NCBI RefSeq assembly: GCF_016786255.1 | Contig: NZ_JADMKT010000067.1 | Coordinates: 62,001-126,000 of the forward strand | Direction: 5' to 3' | Source: Robertkochia sediminum | Lineage (GTDB): Bacteria > Bacteroidota > Bacteroidia > Flavobacteriales > Flavobacteriaceae | DNA length: 64,000 nucleotides | In this document: positions 54,101 through 62,131 of the stretch, piece after piece | How positions within the stretch are numbered: position 1 is the stretch's first letter | Layout: the number at the start of each line of letters is the position of its first letter | Program-made: the position numbers and the translations under genes | The notes under the pieces: generated by a model | Told to the model about the DNA's origin: nothing | What the model saw: the letters and a program-made list of their open reading frames with translations, nothing else | The model's database searches: none

Positions 54101-54137
54101 TAACGGGGAGTATAAGGCGAAGAAATTCGCCAAGTGA
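51111..54137 (+). CDS. Secreted S8 protease with T9SS sorting domain
   Basis: The protein has 1008 residues with a signal peptide (about 1-29). The subtilisin-like domain (about 115-420) has all triad residues: D136 in GIWDSG, H163 in SGHATHV and S352 in SGTSMASPG. A beta-sandwich domain (about 425-550) and a fibronectin type III domain (about 555-645) follow, then a Gly/Asp/Thr repeat linker (about 650-905), and a C-terminal type IX sorting domain (about 940-1008, YYVVDLMGRVLL, ending GEYKAKKFAK). It is therefore probably sent across the outer membrane to the cell surface or the medium. Confidence 0.93.
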   Translation: MNMNNHRSKLLVIVCLVIWSLAGSHVGWSQEATTSTYNKADVEQILRGLAAKFKKRAIANKSAAVRKANIYGWPITSTLTGGGFRELQKVGPDGTPLYKETYNDMVVKTSRADFLSDGNTFDFGVDGTSMTIGIWDSGKALSDHQEFGDRIVFGDRSPRVSGHATHVMGTALAAGVDPKAQGVAFNATGLSFDWNKDEGEAAEQAAAGLLISNHSYGLSGRNLPDWYFGSYIYQAQDWDEIMHAAPYYLMVTAAGNTRHLNYNDTPVAGSATDGYDLLLGFALAKNGITVAAADNVNVGSNGELLGAEIAPFSNFGPADDGRIKPDITGAGVDVYSSYDRDTANYRILSGTSMASPGVAASLLLMQQYHYVAYGNYMRAATLKGLTLHTADEAGDHAGPDPKFGWGILNSKRAAEVLDAKDVNSKVEELTLSQGAEYTLEVHAETGATLSVSISWTDPAYPDKFNGKTNDATPVLVNDLDLRVYKGGEPYLPWKLELSNLEAGAVKGDNKVDPFEKVEIALAEGEYTIVVSHKGQLVNTAQDFSLVVTGITDTNCAVVPPGNTQADTVGQDNASISWDAVDEAFYEVRYKAKDQEQWQSELVADTGIQLENLLADTEYSLQVRSLCSEIMGSDFSEVLLFRTAEAQHEEETNTDPVDPEGDGENTDGTTGETTDPEAGAGDTDGGDTTDGSTGETTNPDAGTGDTGNGDATGDGTGETGGTPGGDNTTDGSAGETTNPDAGTGDTGNGDATGDGTGETGGTPGGDTTDGSTGETTDPDAGTGDTGNGDTTGDGTGDTGNGGTTGDGTGDTTGGDTTDGSTGETTDPEAGTGDTSNGDTTGDEAGDTTNPDSGANDSGTGDHTTGGSENAGNDSNPDAGTADDNVSGPNTDDNLGQLPDYPDPAGPPFLEVPGDKVSGSGLDDPYGDTANDTLNEDEEPQLAWTPDGNHVVVVGNKDRLGDYYVVDLMGRVLLTGPDASKPIPVDGFSKGFYVLAFEVNGEYKAKKFAK
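53165..53680 (+). repeat. Imperfect tandem repeats coding the protease linker
   Basis: Repeat units of about 117-147 bases encode TTDGSTGETTNPDAGTG-type 39-49-residue blocks. The TACAGACGGTTCT-type landmark recurs at 53171, 53291, 53408 and 53555. Within a unit, 9-18-base subrepeats also recur. The same composition keeps other frames open on both strands. Confidence 0.85.
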
Positions 54138-54851
54138 TCAAACGTGTTTGATGGCGTCTTCCTCAAGTAATTCATCGCCGCGGAGTTTGAGAATGACCTG
54201 GGCTACGGCTATCACATCCTTTTCGCAATAGGTCACGATACGGTCTATATCATTTTCTTCCCAATACACCTTACCTACCATACTGCCGTCTATATCGTCC
54301 TTGGGCGAGGGGATGCCTAACACATGGGTGAGCAGTTTCAGGGAAGTGTAATGTTTAAAGTCGCCAAACTTCCATAGTTCCATGGTATCCAGATGCGGAA
54401 TTTCCCAGGGTTTCTTTCCAAAGAGGTTGAGCTTTTCCGGAAGCGTGATCCCGTGAATAAGCATGCGTCTGGCGATATACGGAAAATCGAACTCCTTGGC
54501 ATTATGCCCACATAAGATCTTTTGCGGGCCGTAATAATGGGTCTCCAGCAGGTTCTTGAAATCCCGTAGCAGGGCGTCTTCTTCTCCAAAGAAAGAGGTG
54601 GTTCGGAACTGGCGTTCTCCTTTGACCAAAGCAAAATACCCCACAGAGATGCATACGATCTTCCCGAATTCGGCCCAAATTCCGGCCCGTTCGTAAAAGT
54701 CTTCCGGCGATTGGTCTTCCTTGCGCTGGTACCGTGATTTATGATCCCATAAGGTCTGCTTTTCGGGAGCCAGGGACCCGAAGTCCGGGGTTTCAGGAAC
54801 GGTTTCTATATCTAAGAACAGGATGTTGTCAAGGGCGATCTTATGAAGCAT
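54138..54851 (-). CDS. Predicted 3'-5' exonuclease, PolB-like
   Basis: The protein has 237 residues with a ribonuclease-H-like exonuclease domain. Catalytic acids are visible: D14 and E16 in FLDIETVPE, an aspartate in HNAKEFDFPYIARR and the YCEKDVIAV motif with tyrosine and aspartate, which fits the DEDDy class. The ATG at 54851 is chosen; the frame is open to 54998 across the end of ogt but lacks family sequence there. Its stop touches the S8 protease stop. Confidence 0.88.
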   Translation of the reverse strand: MLHKIALDNILFLDIETVPETPDFGSLAPEKQTLWDHKSRYQRKEDQSPEDFYERAGIWAEFGKIVCISVGYFALVKGERQFRTTSFFGEEDALLRDFKNLLETHYYGPQKILCGHNAKEFDFPYIARRMLIHGITLPEKLNLFGKKPWEIPHLDTMELWKFGDFKHYTSLKLLTHVLGIPSPKDDIDGSMVGKVYWEENDIDRIVTYCEKDVIAVAQVILKLRGDELLEEDAIKHV

Positions 54852-54937
54852 GTTTAATGGGTTATTTTGGGTTGGTTCCGGGTTGCCTTTTCGAACGACT
54901 CCATCCCGGCTATATGCTAAATATAGACATATTCGTA

Positions 54938-55414
54938 TTAAAAAAGCGACTGTTGTTTTGCTGGTTGTTCGTGTTCGAGCAGCCATTTTTTGCGCCATAA
55001 TCCCCCTGCGTATCCCGTTAGCGAGCCATCACTGCCTATTACGCGGTGGCAGGGGATAATGATCCATAGCGGATTCCTGCCATTGGCTGCAGCTACAGCC
55101 CTGATCGCCTTGGGATCGCCTAATTGCCTGGAGAGGTCCATGTAAGAAGTGGTCTTCCCATAAGGGATGTCCTGCAGAGCGGCCCAGACCTTTTTTTGAA
55201 ATGGGGTGCCTACCGGGTCCAGTGCCAGGGCAAAGGTTTGGCGTTTGCCTTCGAAGTATTCGGTGATCTGATCGGCCGCCTCCCGAAGCACTTCCGGTAT
55301 CGGAGTGTTCTCCCGGGATGCAGCGGTGAGTTTAAAGGATCTTAAACCATGGTGGTTTCCCTCCAGGATGGCAGCTCCCAGTGGGGTGTTAATTACTGCC
55401 TGTAGTGTTTTCAT
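54938..55414 (-). CDS. ogt: Methylated-DNA-cysteine methyltransferase
   Basis: This suicide repair enzyme removes methyl groups from O6-alkylguanine onto its own cysteine. The protein has 158 residues with the active-site motif PCHRVIG preceded by IPYGKTTSYMDLS and RAVAAANGRNP. It overlaps the start of the CNNM-type gene by 26 bases, so the two are translationally linked. Confidence 0.95.
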   Translation of the reverse strand: MKTLQAVINTPLGAAILEGNHHGLRSFKLTAASRENTPIPEVLREAADQITEYFEGKRQTFALALDPVGTPFQKKVWAALQDIPYGKTTSYMDLSRQLGDPKAIRAVAAANGRNPLWIIIPCHRVIGSDGSLTGYAGGLWRKKWLLEHEQPAKQQSLF

Positions 55415-56498
55415 CCTGATCGTCGTAGCTTTCCAGTATGCCCATACGTTCTGCGCGGATCTGCCAGTTACGGCGAGCTAATAGCTGTAGATCTTCTACG
55501 TTGTCACTCTCATCTACGATCTCCAGGCCGAGAAGGGTCTCAATGATATCTTCCATGGTAACGAGTCCGCCGATCGAACCGTATTCATCAACGACCAGGG
55601 CAATATGGTCTTTGTTGGCGATAAATTTTTCGAAGAGTTTCGGGATGGGCATGTTTCGCTTGGTGAGCAGGATCTCTCTTTTTAGTGTAGCTAATGGTTC
55701 TGAGCCACCGGCATTGATCATTTCTTCTAATACCTGGTCTTTGAGTACAAACCCGGTAATATTGTCCGGCTTATCCTTGTAGATGGGGATCCTTGAGAAA
55801 CGGAGTTTCGGATTTTCTTCAAAGAATTCTTTTATGGTTTGATCTTCAGAAGCGGTCTTCATTACCGTTCTGGGCGTCATCACATCTTTTGCTTCGATCT
55901 GGTTAAAGCGCACCAGGTTCTTGATCACCTTGGATTCAGATTCTTCAAAAACCCCTTCCTCATGGGCGATGTCGGCCATGGCGGTGAAGTCTTCCCGCTG
56001 AAAAACTGACGTATGAACGCCTTTGCCACCGATGAGTTTGGTGGTGAGTTGCATGAACCAAAGTATCCCGGTGTATTTCAAGGGAAGTATGAGTATGGTG
56101 AGGGCCTTAGAGGTAAAGTTGGCCAGTTCCTTCCAGTAGGTAGCTCCCAGGGTCTTGGGTATGATCTCAGAAACCACAAGGATGAGAAAGGTCATTACGG
56201 CAGAAACAACTCCTACGATATTAACCCCCCAGATATCGATCTTATAAGGGAGTTTTTCGGCTTCCACCCCAACCAGGATGGCTCCAACGGTGTGTGCAAT
56301 AGTATTAAGGGTGAGGATAGCGATCAAGGGTTGATCTACATCCTTCTTGAGTTTTTCAAGGGTGTTGGCATAGGCTTTTCCTTCCTTTTTAAGCACATTA
56401 ATATAGGTGGGGGTGATGCTTAAGAACACTGCCTCCAAAATGGAACATAGAAAGGAGAAGAAGATGGAAAGCAGGGCATAAAGAATGAGTATGGTCAT
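55389..56498 (-). CDS. CNNM-type membrane protein with CBS pair
   Basis: The protein has 369 residues: an N-terminal DUF21 membrane domain with about four helices (about 1-150, including LVVSEIIPKTLG) and a pair of CBS domains (about 190-320). The usual C-terminal CorC/HlyC domain seems absent. Relatives move magnesium or sodium, and one relative, GldE, acts in gliding. It overlaps ogt downstream by 26 bases. Confidence 0.88.
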   Translation of the reverse strand: MTILILYALLSIFFSFLCSILEAVFLSITPTYINVLKKEGKAYANTLEKLKKDVDQPLIAILTLNTIAHTVGAILVGVEAEKLPYKIDIWGVNIVGVVSAVMTFLILVVSEIIPKTLGATYWKELANFTSKALTILILPLKYTGILWFMQLTTKLIGGKGVHTSVFQREDFTAMADIAHEEGVFEESESKVIKNLVRFNQIEAKDVMTPRTVMKTASEDQTIKEFFEENPKLRFSRIPIYKDKPDNITGFVLKDQVLEEMINAGGSEPLATLKREILLTKRNMPIPKLFEKFIANKDHIALVVDEYGSIGGLVTMEDIIETLLGLEIVDESDNVEDLQLLARRNWQIRAERMGILESYDDQDENTTGSN

Positions 56499-56551
56499 TA
56501 TTGTGATAGTTGCTTTCCTGCTAATTTACTAATAAAATCGCGATTAGCTAC

Positions 56552-57073
56552 TTACCATCCGCTATAACGTGGCGGGGTTAAGTCCATTAAATTTAAATAC
56601 ACCACCAGTTGTCCGCGATGATGGGTTACGTGATCGTGAAGGAGGTTCAGGATCTGCAGTCTGCTTTTAGGGCCCGCGAAGAATTTGACTTCTTCACTCA
56701 GGCTCGTCATATCTGTTTGGTTTACCAGGTCGTGAACAACCGTGAAGGCTTGCTCCAGAGCTTTCGAAAGGTCTTCTTTTCCGGCATTTTCGGCAAGAGC
56801 AGGATGGGTGTTGGTGCTGTCATCGCCAAAATAGGTATGCCCCAGCCAGAGCATGTTCATGCGAATATGTGCCAGCTGTTCTCTCACCGACATTTGTCTC
56901 GGGGTGGGTTTGTAATCCAATGAATCGGCCGGGATACTATCGACCATGGCCAAAAGGTAATTCTTCGAATTTTCCCATTTCTCCAGGAAAGCCCCTTTGG
57001 GTTCGTTTTGTTGTGCGAGCATACCGTTGTAATTAAAGGCCAGGATCAGGATAAGTACAAGAGTTCTTTTCAA
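56552..57073 (-). CDS. Exported DinB-like protein
   Basis: The protein has 173 residues with a signal peptide (1-20, ending GMLAQ) and a DinB-type helical bundle. The histidines in EQLAHIRMN and in HDHVTHHRGQ match the metal-ligand positions of the family. It resembles the other exported DinB-like protein at 27815 in layout. It lies 11 bases after hemB (on this strand), so it may be part of the haem transcript. Function unknown. Confidence 0.83.
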   Translation of the reverse strand: MKRTLVLILILAFNYNGMLAQQNEPKGAFLEKWENSKNYLLAMVDSIPADSLDYKPTPRQMSVREQLAHIRMNMLWLGHTYFGDDSTNTHPALAENAGKEDLSKALEQAFTVVHDLVNQTDMTSLSEEVKFFAGPKSRLQILNLLHDHVTHHRGQLVVYLNLMDLTPPRYSGW

Positions 57074-57084
57074 GAGGGTGGTGT

Positions 57085-58065
57085 TTAGGTGTTCTGAAGT
57101 ATTTTGGCAATGTCTTTGGCAAAGTAGGTTGCGATGATATCGCCACCTGCCCTTCTAATGGCCATAGTTTGCTCCATCATAACGGCATCGTGATCAAGCC
57201 ATCCCTTTTCGGCTGCTGCCTTGAGCATGGCGTATTCTCCACTTACCTGGTATACAGCTACAGGTACATCTACGGCATCTTTGATCTCCCTTACAATATC
57301 GAGGTAGCATAGTCCCGGTTTTACCATCACGATATCTGCGCCCTCTTCGATGTCCATAATGGTTTCCTTAATAGCTTCTATACGGTTGGCAGGGTCCATC
57401 TGATAGGTTTTCTTATCTCCAAATCCCGGAGCCGAATCTAAGGCATCGCGAAAGGGACCGTAAAATGCCGAGGCGTATTTGGCGCTATAGCTCATGATCC
57501 CGGTATCGGTAAATCCTTCTTGCTCGAGTGCCGATCTCATGGCCAGGATGCGACCGTCCATCATATCACTTGGAGCTACCATATCGGCTCCTGCTTTAGC
57601 ATGACTCACAGCCATTTGGGCGAGCACTTCTACGGTAGGATCGTTGAGAATGAGTCCGTTCTCTACAATACCATCATGGCCGTAAGACGAGTATGGGTCC
57701 AGGGCTACGTCGGTAAGTACGTGCATCTCGGGTTGTATGTTCTTTACGGTTTTCACCGCTCGCTGCATGAGTCCGTCGGGATTCAGGGCTTCCGTACCCT
57801 TATTGTCCTTCAGATTATCCGGTACCTTTACGAATAGCAGGACAGACCGGATTCCTAATTGGTATAAGGATCTGATCTCTCCTTCAAGCAGGTCCAGGCT
57901 ATAGCGGTAATAGCCGGGCATGGATGCGATCTCTTCCTTTACCTGTTTTCCTTCAACAATGAACAAAGGTGCCATGAGGTGTTCCGGGTGCAGGGAGGTT
58001 TCCCTGACCATGTCTCTGATGGCTGTGTTAGTACGTAATCGTCTGTTTCTGCGTAACGGATACAT
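57085..58065 (-). CDS. hemB: Delta-aminolevulinic acid dehydratase
   Basis: HemB condenses two 5-aminolevulinate molecules to porphobilinogen, the second step of this route. The protein has 326 residues. The Schiff-base lysine lies in the MVKPG segment, and DMVAPSDMMDG and YQVSGEYAM are conserved active-site regions. It is the last haem gene of the cluster on this strand. Confidence 0.96.
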   Translation of the reverse strand: MYPLRRNRRLRTNTAIRDMVRETSLHPEHLMAPLFIVEGKQVKEEIASMPGYYRYSLDLLEGEIRSLYQLGIRSVLLFVKVPDNLKDNKGTEALNPDGLMQRAVKTVKNIQPEMHVLTDVALDPYSSYGHDGIVENGLILNDPTVEVLAQMAVSHAKAGADMVAPSDMMDGRILAMRSALEQEGFTDTGIMSYSAKYASAFYGPFRDALDSAPGFGDKKTYQMDPANRIEAIKETIMDIEEGADIVMVKPGLCYLDIVREIKDAVDVPVAVYQVSGEYAMLKAAAEKGWLDHDAVMMEQTMAIRRAGGDIIATYFAKDIAKILQNT

Positions 58066-58083
58066 GATGATGTAATTTATGAT

Positions 58084-58989
58084 TTAAGATACCCAGTTTA
58101 CCGGGTTTTTCAATACGTTCAGTAATTTTTCTTCTTCAGAACCTTCCGCCGGATGGTGGTCGTATACCCATTGCACATGAGGAGGCAGACTCATCAGGAT
58201 ACTTTCGATACGGCCATTGGTCTTTAATCCGAAGAGGGTTCCCTTATCGTGAACCAGGTTAAATTCCACATAGCGGCCTCTGCGAATTTCCTGCCATTCT
58301 CTATGTTCCGGGGTGTATGCTAGGTCTTTACGCTTATTTACGATCGGCGTATAGGCTTCAAGGAAGCTATTGCCTACTTCTGTAACAAAAGCGTACCATT
58401 CTTCCATGGTCATGTCTTCATTAGCCCGGCAGTAATCAAAGAATAATCCGCCTATACCCCTCGCTTCATTCCTGTGTGAATTGTAAAAATACGCATCGCA
58501 TTTGGTCTTGAACTCAGGGTAGAAGTCGGGATGGTGTTTGTCGCATGCATTTTTACAGGTTTGATGAAAATGCGTGGCATCCTCCTCGAACAGGTAATAA
58601 GGAGTAAGGTCTTGTCCGCCACCAAACCAGGAATCGATCACCGTACCGTCTTTATCGTACATTTCGAAATACCTCCAGTTGGCGTGTACGGTGGGAACGA
58701 ACGGATTCTTAGGGTGTATCACCAGGCTGAGTCCGCATGCGAAGAAGTCAACCTCCCCCACATTAAAGTATTTCTGCATGGCAGGAGGCAGTGGTCCGTG
58801 AACAGCCGAAATGTTGACCCCGCCTTTTTCAAAAACGTTACCGTTCTCGATCACGCGGGTACGTCCGCCGCCACCACCCTCGCGTTTCCAGAGGTCTTGC
58901 TGAAAAACAGCTTTTCCGTCAATGGCTTCAAGGCTGGCGGTAATGGTGTCTTGTAGTTGTTCTATGTAACTGTAAAACTTGTGCTTCAT
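58084..58989 (-). CDS. hemF: Oxygen-dependent coproporphyrinogen III oxidase
   Basis: HemF converts coproporphyrinogen III to protoporphyrinogen IX with oxygen, so it acts in aerobic growth. The protein has 301 residues. Family segments such as WKREGGGGGRTRVIENG (about 30-46), HANWRYFEM (about 101-109), WFGGGQDLTPYY and RRGRYVEFNLVHDKGT are clear. It sits between hemB and the DUF6973-like gene. Confidence 0.96.
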   Translation of the reverse strand: MKHKFYSYIEQLQDTITASLEAIDGKAVFQQDLWKREGGGGGRTRVIENGNVFEKGGVNISAVHGPLPPAMQKYFNVGEVDFFACGLSLVIHPKNPFVPTVHANWRYFEMYDKDGTVIDSWFGGGQDLTPYYLFEEDATHFHQTCKNACDKHHPDFYPEFKTKCDAYFYNSHRNEARGIGGLFFDYCRANEDMTMEEWYAFVTEVGNSFLEAYTPIVNKRKDLAYTPEHREWQEIRRGRYVEFNLVHDKGTLFGLKTNGRIESILMSLPPHVQWVYDHHPAEGSEEEKLLNVLKNPVNWVS

Positions 58990-58993
58990 CTTC

Positions 58994-59497
58994 TTATTCG
59001 GTAATGTAGACCAGGTGGTCGTTTAAGGTTTTAAGGTCCTCTGTTGCCCGGATCTTTACTGCCTGGTCCAGCAAAGGTAATAAGGCTTGTGTTATTTGCT
59101 CGGGATCAGGGCTTTGGTTTTTAAATTGATGGCTGTAAAGTTCCCTTCCGATCCTATTGTTGTGAAGATCCATGGCTCTTGGTAAAGGCGGATTAGGGGA
59201 GAGCTCATCTTCATGCCAACAGGTGAGGTCCTCTGCCCATTTAGCTGCCTCTTCAATGGTCTTTACCACACCGGAGGCAGAGCTCATAAGGAGCATATTC
59301 CAGAGGGCGTGCCTAAAGGCATTGGTTTTGTTGTTCTTGTGGTGTGCCGTTCCAAAAAGCCTGTTGCAGACACCTATGCACCTAAGGGTAGCCGGGATGG
59401 CAGTGCTAAAAAGTAAGGGGTGCCTGGTAAATAACCGGGCGGCCCCTTTTATTTTTCGCCCATTCAGATCGCGCAGCAACTGCAGGACTTGCTTCAT
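58994..59497 (-). CDS. DUF6973-like protein in the haem cluster
   Basis: The protein has 167 residues. It carries NAFRHALWNMLL (about 57-68) and LHNNRIGREL near residue 110, a pattern of the DUF6973 family. No signal peptide or known catalytic motif is visible. It overlaps hemE by 1 base and is 4 bases before hemF, so it is almost surely in the haem operon. Function is unknown; a role in haem enzymes is only suggested by place. Confidence 0.75.
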   Translation of the reverse strand: MKQVLQLLRDLNGRKIKGAARLFTRHPLLFSTAIPATLRCIGVCNRLFGTAHHKNNKTNAFRHALWNMLLMSSASGVVKTIEEAAKWAEDLTCWHEDELSPNPPLPRAMDLHNNRIGRELYSHQFKNQSPDPEQITQALLPLLDQAVKIRATEDLKTLNDHLVYITE

Positions 59498-60522
59498 TAA
59501 TTGGCATATTCTTTAACGGCTTCGATAAACGCCTTGGCGTGGTCTACCGGAACCGTTGGTAAAATACCATGCCCCAGGTTCACCACGTATTTGTCTTTTC
59601 CGAAACGGTCGATCATCTCATGTACCATTTTCTTGAGTTCCGGGATCGGCGTGAACAAGCGCGATGGATCAAAATTTCCCTGTAAGGTGACATTACCACC
59701 GGTAAGTTTTCTTGCGATCTCCGGAGAGCAGGTCCAATCTACACCAAGGGCACTTGCCTTACTCTGTGCCATGGTGTCGAGTGCGAACCAGCATCCTTTT
59801 CCGAATACGATCACCTCGGTAAGTGGCGAAAGGGCTTCAACGATCTGGTTGATATAAGGCCATGAGAAGGTTTGATAATCTTCAGGAGAAAGCATTCCGC
59901 CCCATGAATCGAATACCTGCACGGCGTTTACCCCGTGTCTTACCTTTTCTTTGAGGTAGGCAATGGTCGTGTCTGTTATTTTTTGGAGGAGTTGGTGGGC
60001 TGCTTCGGGTTGTGAGAAGCAAAAACTCTTCGCGGTGTCAAAACTCTTTGAGCCTTTACCTTCTACAGCATAACATAGAATGGTCCATGGCGATCCGGCA
60101 AATCCAATAAGTGGCACCTCGTCGTTGAGCATTTCTTTGGTGAGCTTGATAGCATCCATAACATAGCCCAGGGTTTCATCGATCTCGGGAACGATCACTT
60201 GCGCTACATCGGCTGCACTGCGAATAGGTTGCGGCACCCATGGTCCAACGCCCGGTTTCATTTCCACATCAATATTCATGGCTTGTGGTATGACCAGGAT
60301 ATCAGAGAACAGGATAGCAGCATCGGGCTTTACGATCCTGATAGGTTGTACCGTGATCTCGGCCGCCAGTTCAGGAGTACGGCAGCGGGTGAAGAAATCG
60401 TATTTTTCTTTCAATACCATAAACTCCGGAAGATAGCGTCCGGCCTGGCGCATCATCCATACCGGTGGTCTGGATACTTCTTCTCCTTTCAGGGCTCTCA
60501 AAAACAGATCGTTCTTTATCAT
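59497..60522 (-). CDS. hemE: Uroporphyrinogen decarboxylase
   Basis: HemE removes four carboxyl groups from uroporphyrinogen III. The protein has 341 residues. [15 protein letters not shown] (about 19-33) with its conserved arginines, and [16 protein letters not shown] (about 139-154) are signatures. Its start overlaps the hemD stop by 4 bases and its stop touches the DUF6973-like gene. Confidence 0.96.
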   Translation of the reverse strand: MIKNDLFLRALKGEEVSRPPVWMMRQAGRYLPEFMVLKEKYDFFTRCRTPELAAEITVQPIRIVKPDAAILFSDILVIPQAMNIDVEMKPGVGPWVPQPIRSAADVAQVIVPEIDETLGYVMDAIKLTKEMLNDEVPLIGFAGSPWTILCYAVEGKGSKSFDTAKSFCFSQPEAAHQLLQKITDTTIAYLKEKVRHGVNAVQVFDSWGGMLSPEDYQTFSWPYINQIVEALSPLTEVIVFGKGCWFALDTMAQSKASALGVDWTCSPEIARKLTGGNVTLQGNFDPSRLFTPIPELKKMVHEMIDRFGKDKYVVNLGHGILPTVPVDHAKAFIEAVKEYAN

Positions 60523-61205
60523 ATGCTTGTTTCTCTATTATGGGCGTTAATGCTTTTAAAATATTTTACCGTTTCCAGGATGAGGTGTTCAGCAGAAGGC
60601 TGCTTTGCTGTAACAACGGTTTTGGTGTGTGCCTCCAGGGCCTGGGCCGTTGTGGGGCCAATGCTGAAACACACGGTTTCTTTAAATGAATTTTCCCGGC
60701 TGAAGGCGTCTACAGCACTGGGACTAAAAAAAAGGATGCCATCATAATTTCCCGGCACCCTATGGCTTTCGGGCAGGGTTTTGTATACTTCGATCTCCTT
60801 TAACGGTGTGTTATTGGCTTTCAAATGCTCAGGTAGTTCGTCTCTCCTGGAGCGAGTGCCCAGAAAGTAGAATTCTTCTCCCTGATAAGCATCTGTAATT
60901 TTTTCGGCCAGTGCACCTGCATTGTCGGCGGTGATCTCCACCTTGTAACCTGCCGAGCTTAATGTCGTGGCCGTTTTTTGACCTACGCAAAAAACCGCGT
61001 CGATGCGCAGTTGTTTGTTTGCGATAGCTTTTGCCGCGTTATTGCTGGTAATGATCGCCCTTGCTATGCTGTCCGGAGCTGTAAAAGGTACCTGCTCTGT
61101 TTTAATAAAGGGGATCTCGGTCAGGGCAAATCCGGCCGCCAGTAACCGCTCCCTTTGAGGTTCAGTTAATGTCCTGGTGCTTAATATCCGGATGTTCGAA
61201 GCCAT
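60519..61205 (-). CDS. hemD: Uroporphyrinogen III synthase
   Basis: HemD closes hydroxymethylbilane with inversion of ring D. The protein has 228 residues; the family is poorly conserved, but [27 protein letters not shown] and [10 protein letters not shown] fit it, and its place between hemC and hemE is decisive. The ATG at 61205 is chosen; the frame runs on to 61283 inside hemC. It overlaps hemE by 4 bases. Confidence 0.9.
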   Translation of the reverse strand: MASNIRILSTRTLTEPQRERLLAAGFALTEIPFIKTEQVPFTAPDSIARAIITSNNAAKAIANKQLRIDAVFCVGQKTATTLSSAGYKVEITADNAGALAEKITDAYQGEEFYFLGTRSRRDELPEHLKANNTPLKEIEVYKTLPESHRVPGNYDGILFFSPSAVDAFSRENSFKETVCFSIGPTTAQALEAHTKTVVTAKQPSAEHLILETVKYFKSINAHNRETSI

Positions 61206-61210
61206 GACGA

Positions 61211-62131
61211 TTATTTGCTCAGTTTTTTCTTGATCTTTTTCATGATGGCCTCTCCGCCATTGGCGAGTGCTTCGCGGGCGCAAATGGCACCCAGGCCATC
61301 GAGGTTTTCGATTAGGATCCTTTTCTCGACTTCAACCTTCTGTTTTCCGTCAAGCGAATGGAGCACCCCTATAAAATTGAGGTAATCGACATCGATAGTG
61401 GCCAGGGCTCCGATAGGTGCGGTACAACCACCCTCAAGGGTTCGTAAAAAGTCTCTTTCGATACTTACGCAAAGATCGGTCTCGTAATGGTTGAGTTTGG
61501 CGATGGCCTTAAGTAGTTCCTTGTCTTTTTCAAGGGCGGCGATCATCATGGCGCCTTGAGCAGGTGCAGGGATCATCCAGTCGAGTGCTACCGCATTCTC
61601 AGGTTTAAGATCGATACGCTCGAGGCCTGCAGCGGCAAAGATAGCTCCATCCCAATCGTTATCCTGTAATTTCTGCATGCGGCTGTTTACATTCCCTCTG
61701 AGTTCGGAAACCTTGTGTTTAGGATAGCGACTCAGCCATTGAGCCTTACGCCGGAGACTACCCGTGGCAATATGCGCTTTTTTCTTGTCGGGAAAATCGG
61801 CTCCGTCCTTCATGACCATAAGGTCTGAAGTATTGGCGCGTTTCAGGACCGCAGCTTTAACAATGCCTTTGGGGAGCATGGTTGGAACATCTTTCATGCT
61901 GTGCACGGCAATGTCGATCTCCTCCTTGAGGAGCGCTACGTCAAGTGTTTTGGTAAAAATACCGGTAATACCCAACTCGTATAGGGGCTTGTCAAGGACC
62001 AGATCGCCGGTACTCTTTACAGGTACTAATTGGGTTTTGTGGCCCAGAGCTTCCAGTTGTGCCTGTACATTTTTGGCCTGCCACATTGCCAGTTCGCTGT
62101 CGCGGGTACCAATTCGAATTACTTTCGTCAT
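61211..62131 (-). CDS. hemC: Hydroxymethylbilane synthase
   Basis: HemC joins four porphobilinogens into hydroxymethylbilane. The protein has 306 residues with the dipyrromethane-cofactor cysteine C236 in EGGCTAPIGA and the segments IGTRDSELAMWQA (7-19) and ATGSLRRKAQ (122-131). It starts within the hemA stop (4-base overlap). Confidence 0.97.
   Translation of the reverse strand: MTKVIRIGTRDSELAMWQAKNVQAQLEALGHKTQLVPVKSTGDLVLDKPLYELGITGIFTKTLDVALLKEEIDIAVHSMKDVPTMLPKGIVKAAVLKRANTSDLMVMKDGADFPDKKKAHIATGSLRRKAQWLSRYPKHKVSELRGNVNSRMQKLQDNDWDGAIFAAAGLERIDLKPENAVALDWMIPAPAQGAMMIAALEKDKELLKAIAKLNHYETDLCVSIERDFLRTLEGGCTAPIGALATIDVDYLNFIGVLHSLDGKQKVEVEKRILIENLDGLGAICAREALANGGEAIMKKIKKKLSK

Noticed and set aside
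54852-54998. N-terminal extension of the exonuclease to 54998
   Set aside because: The added residues come from the reverse overlap with ogt and have no family match.
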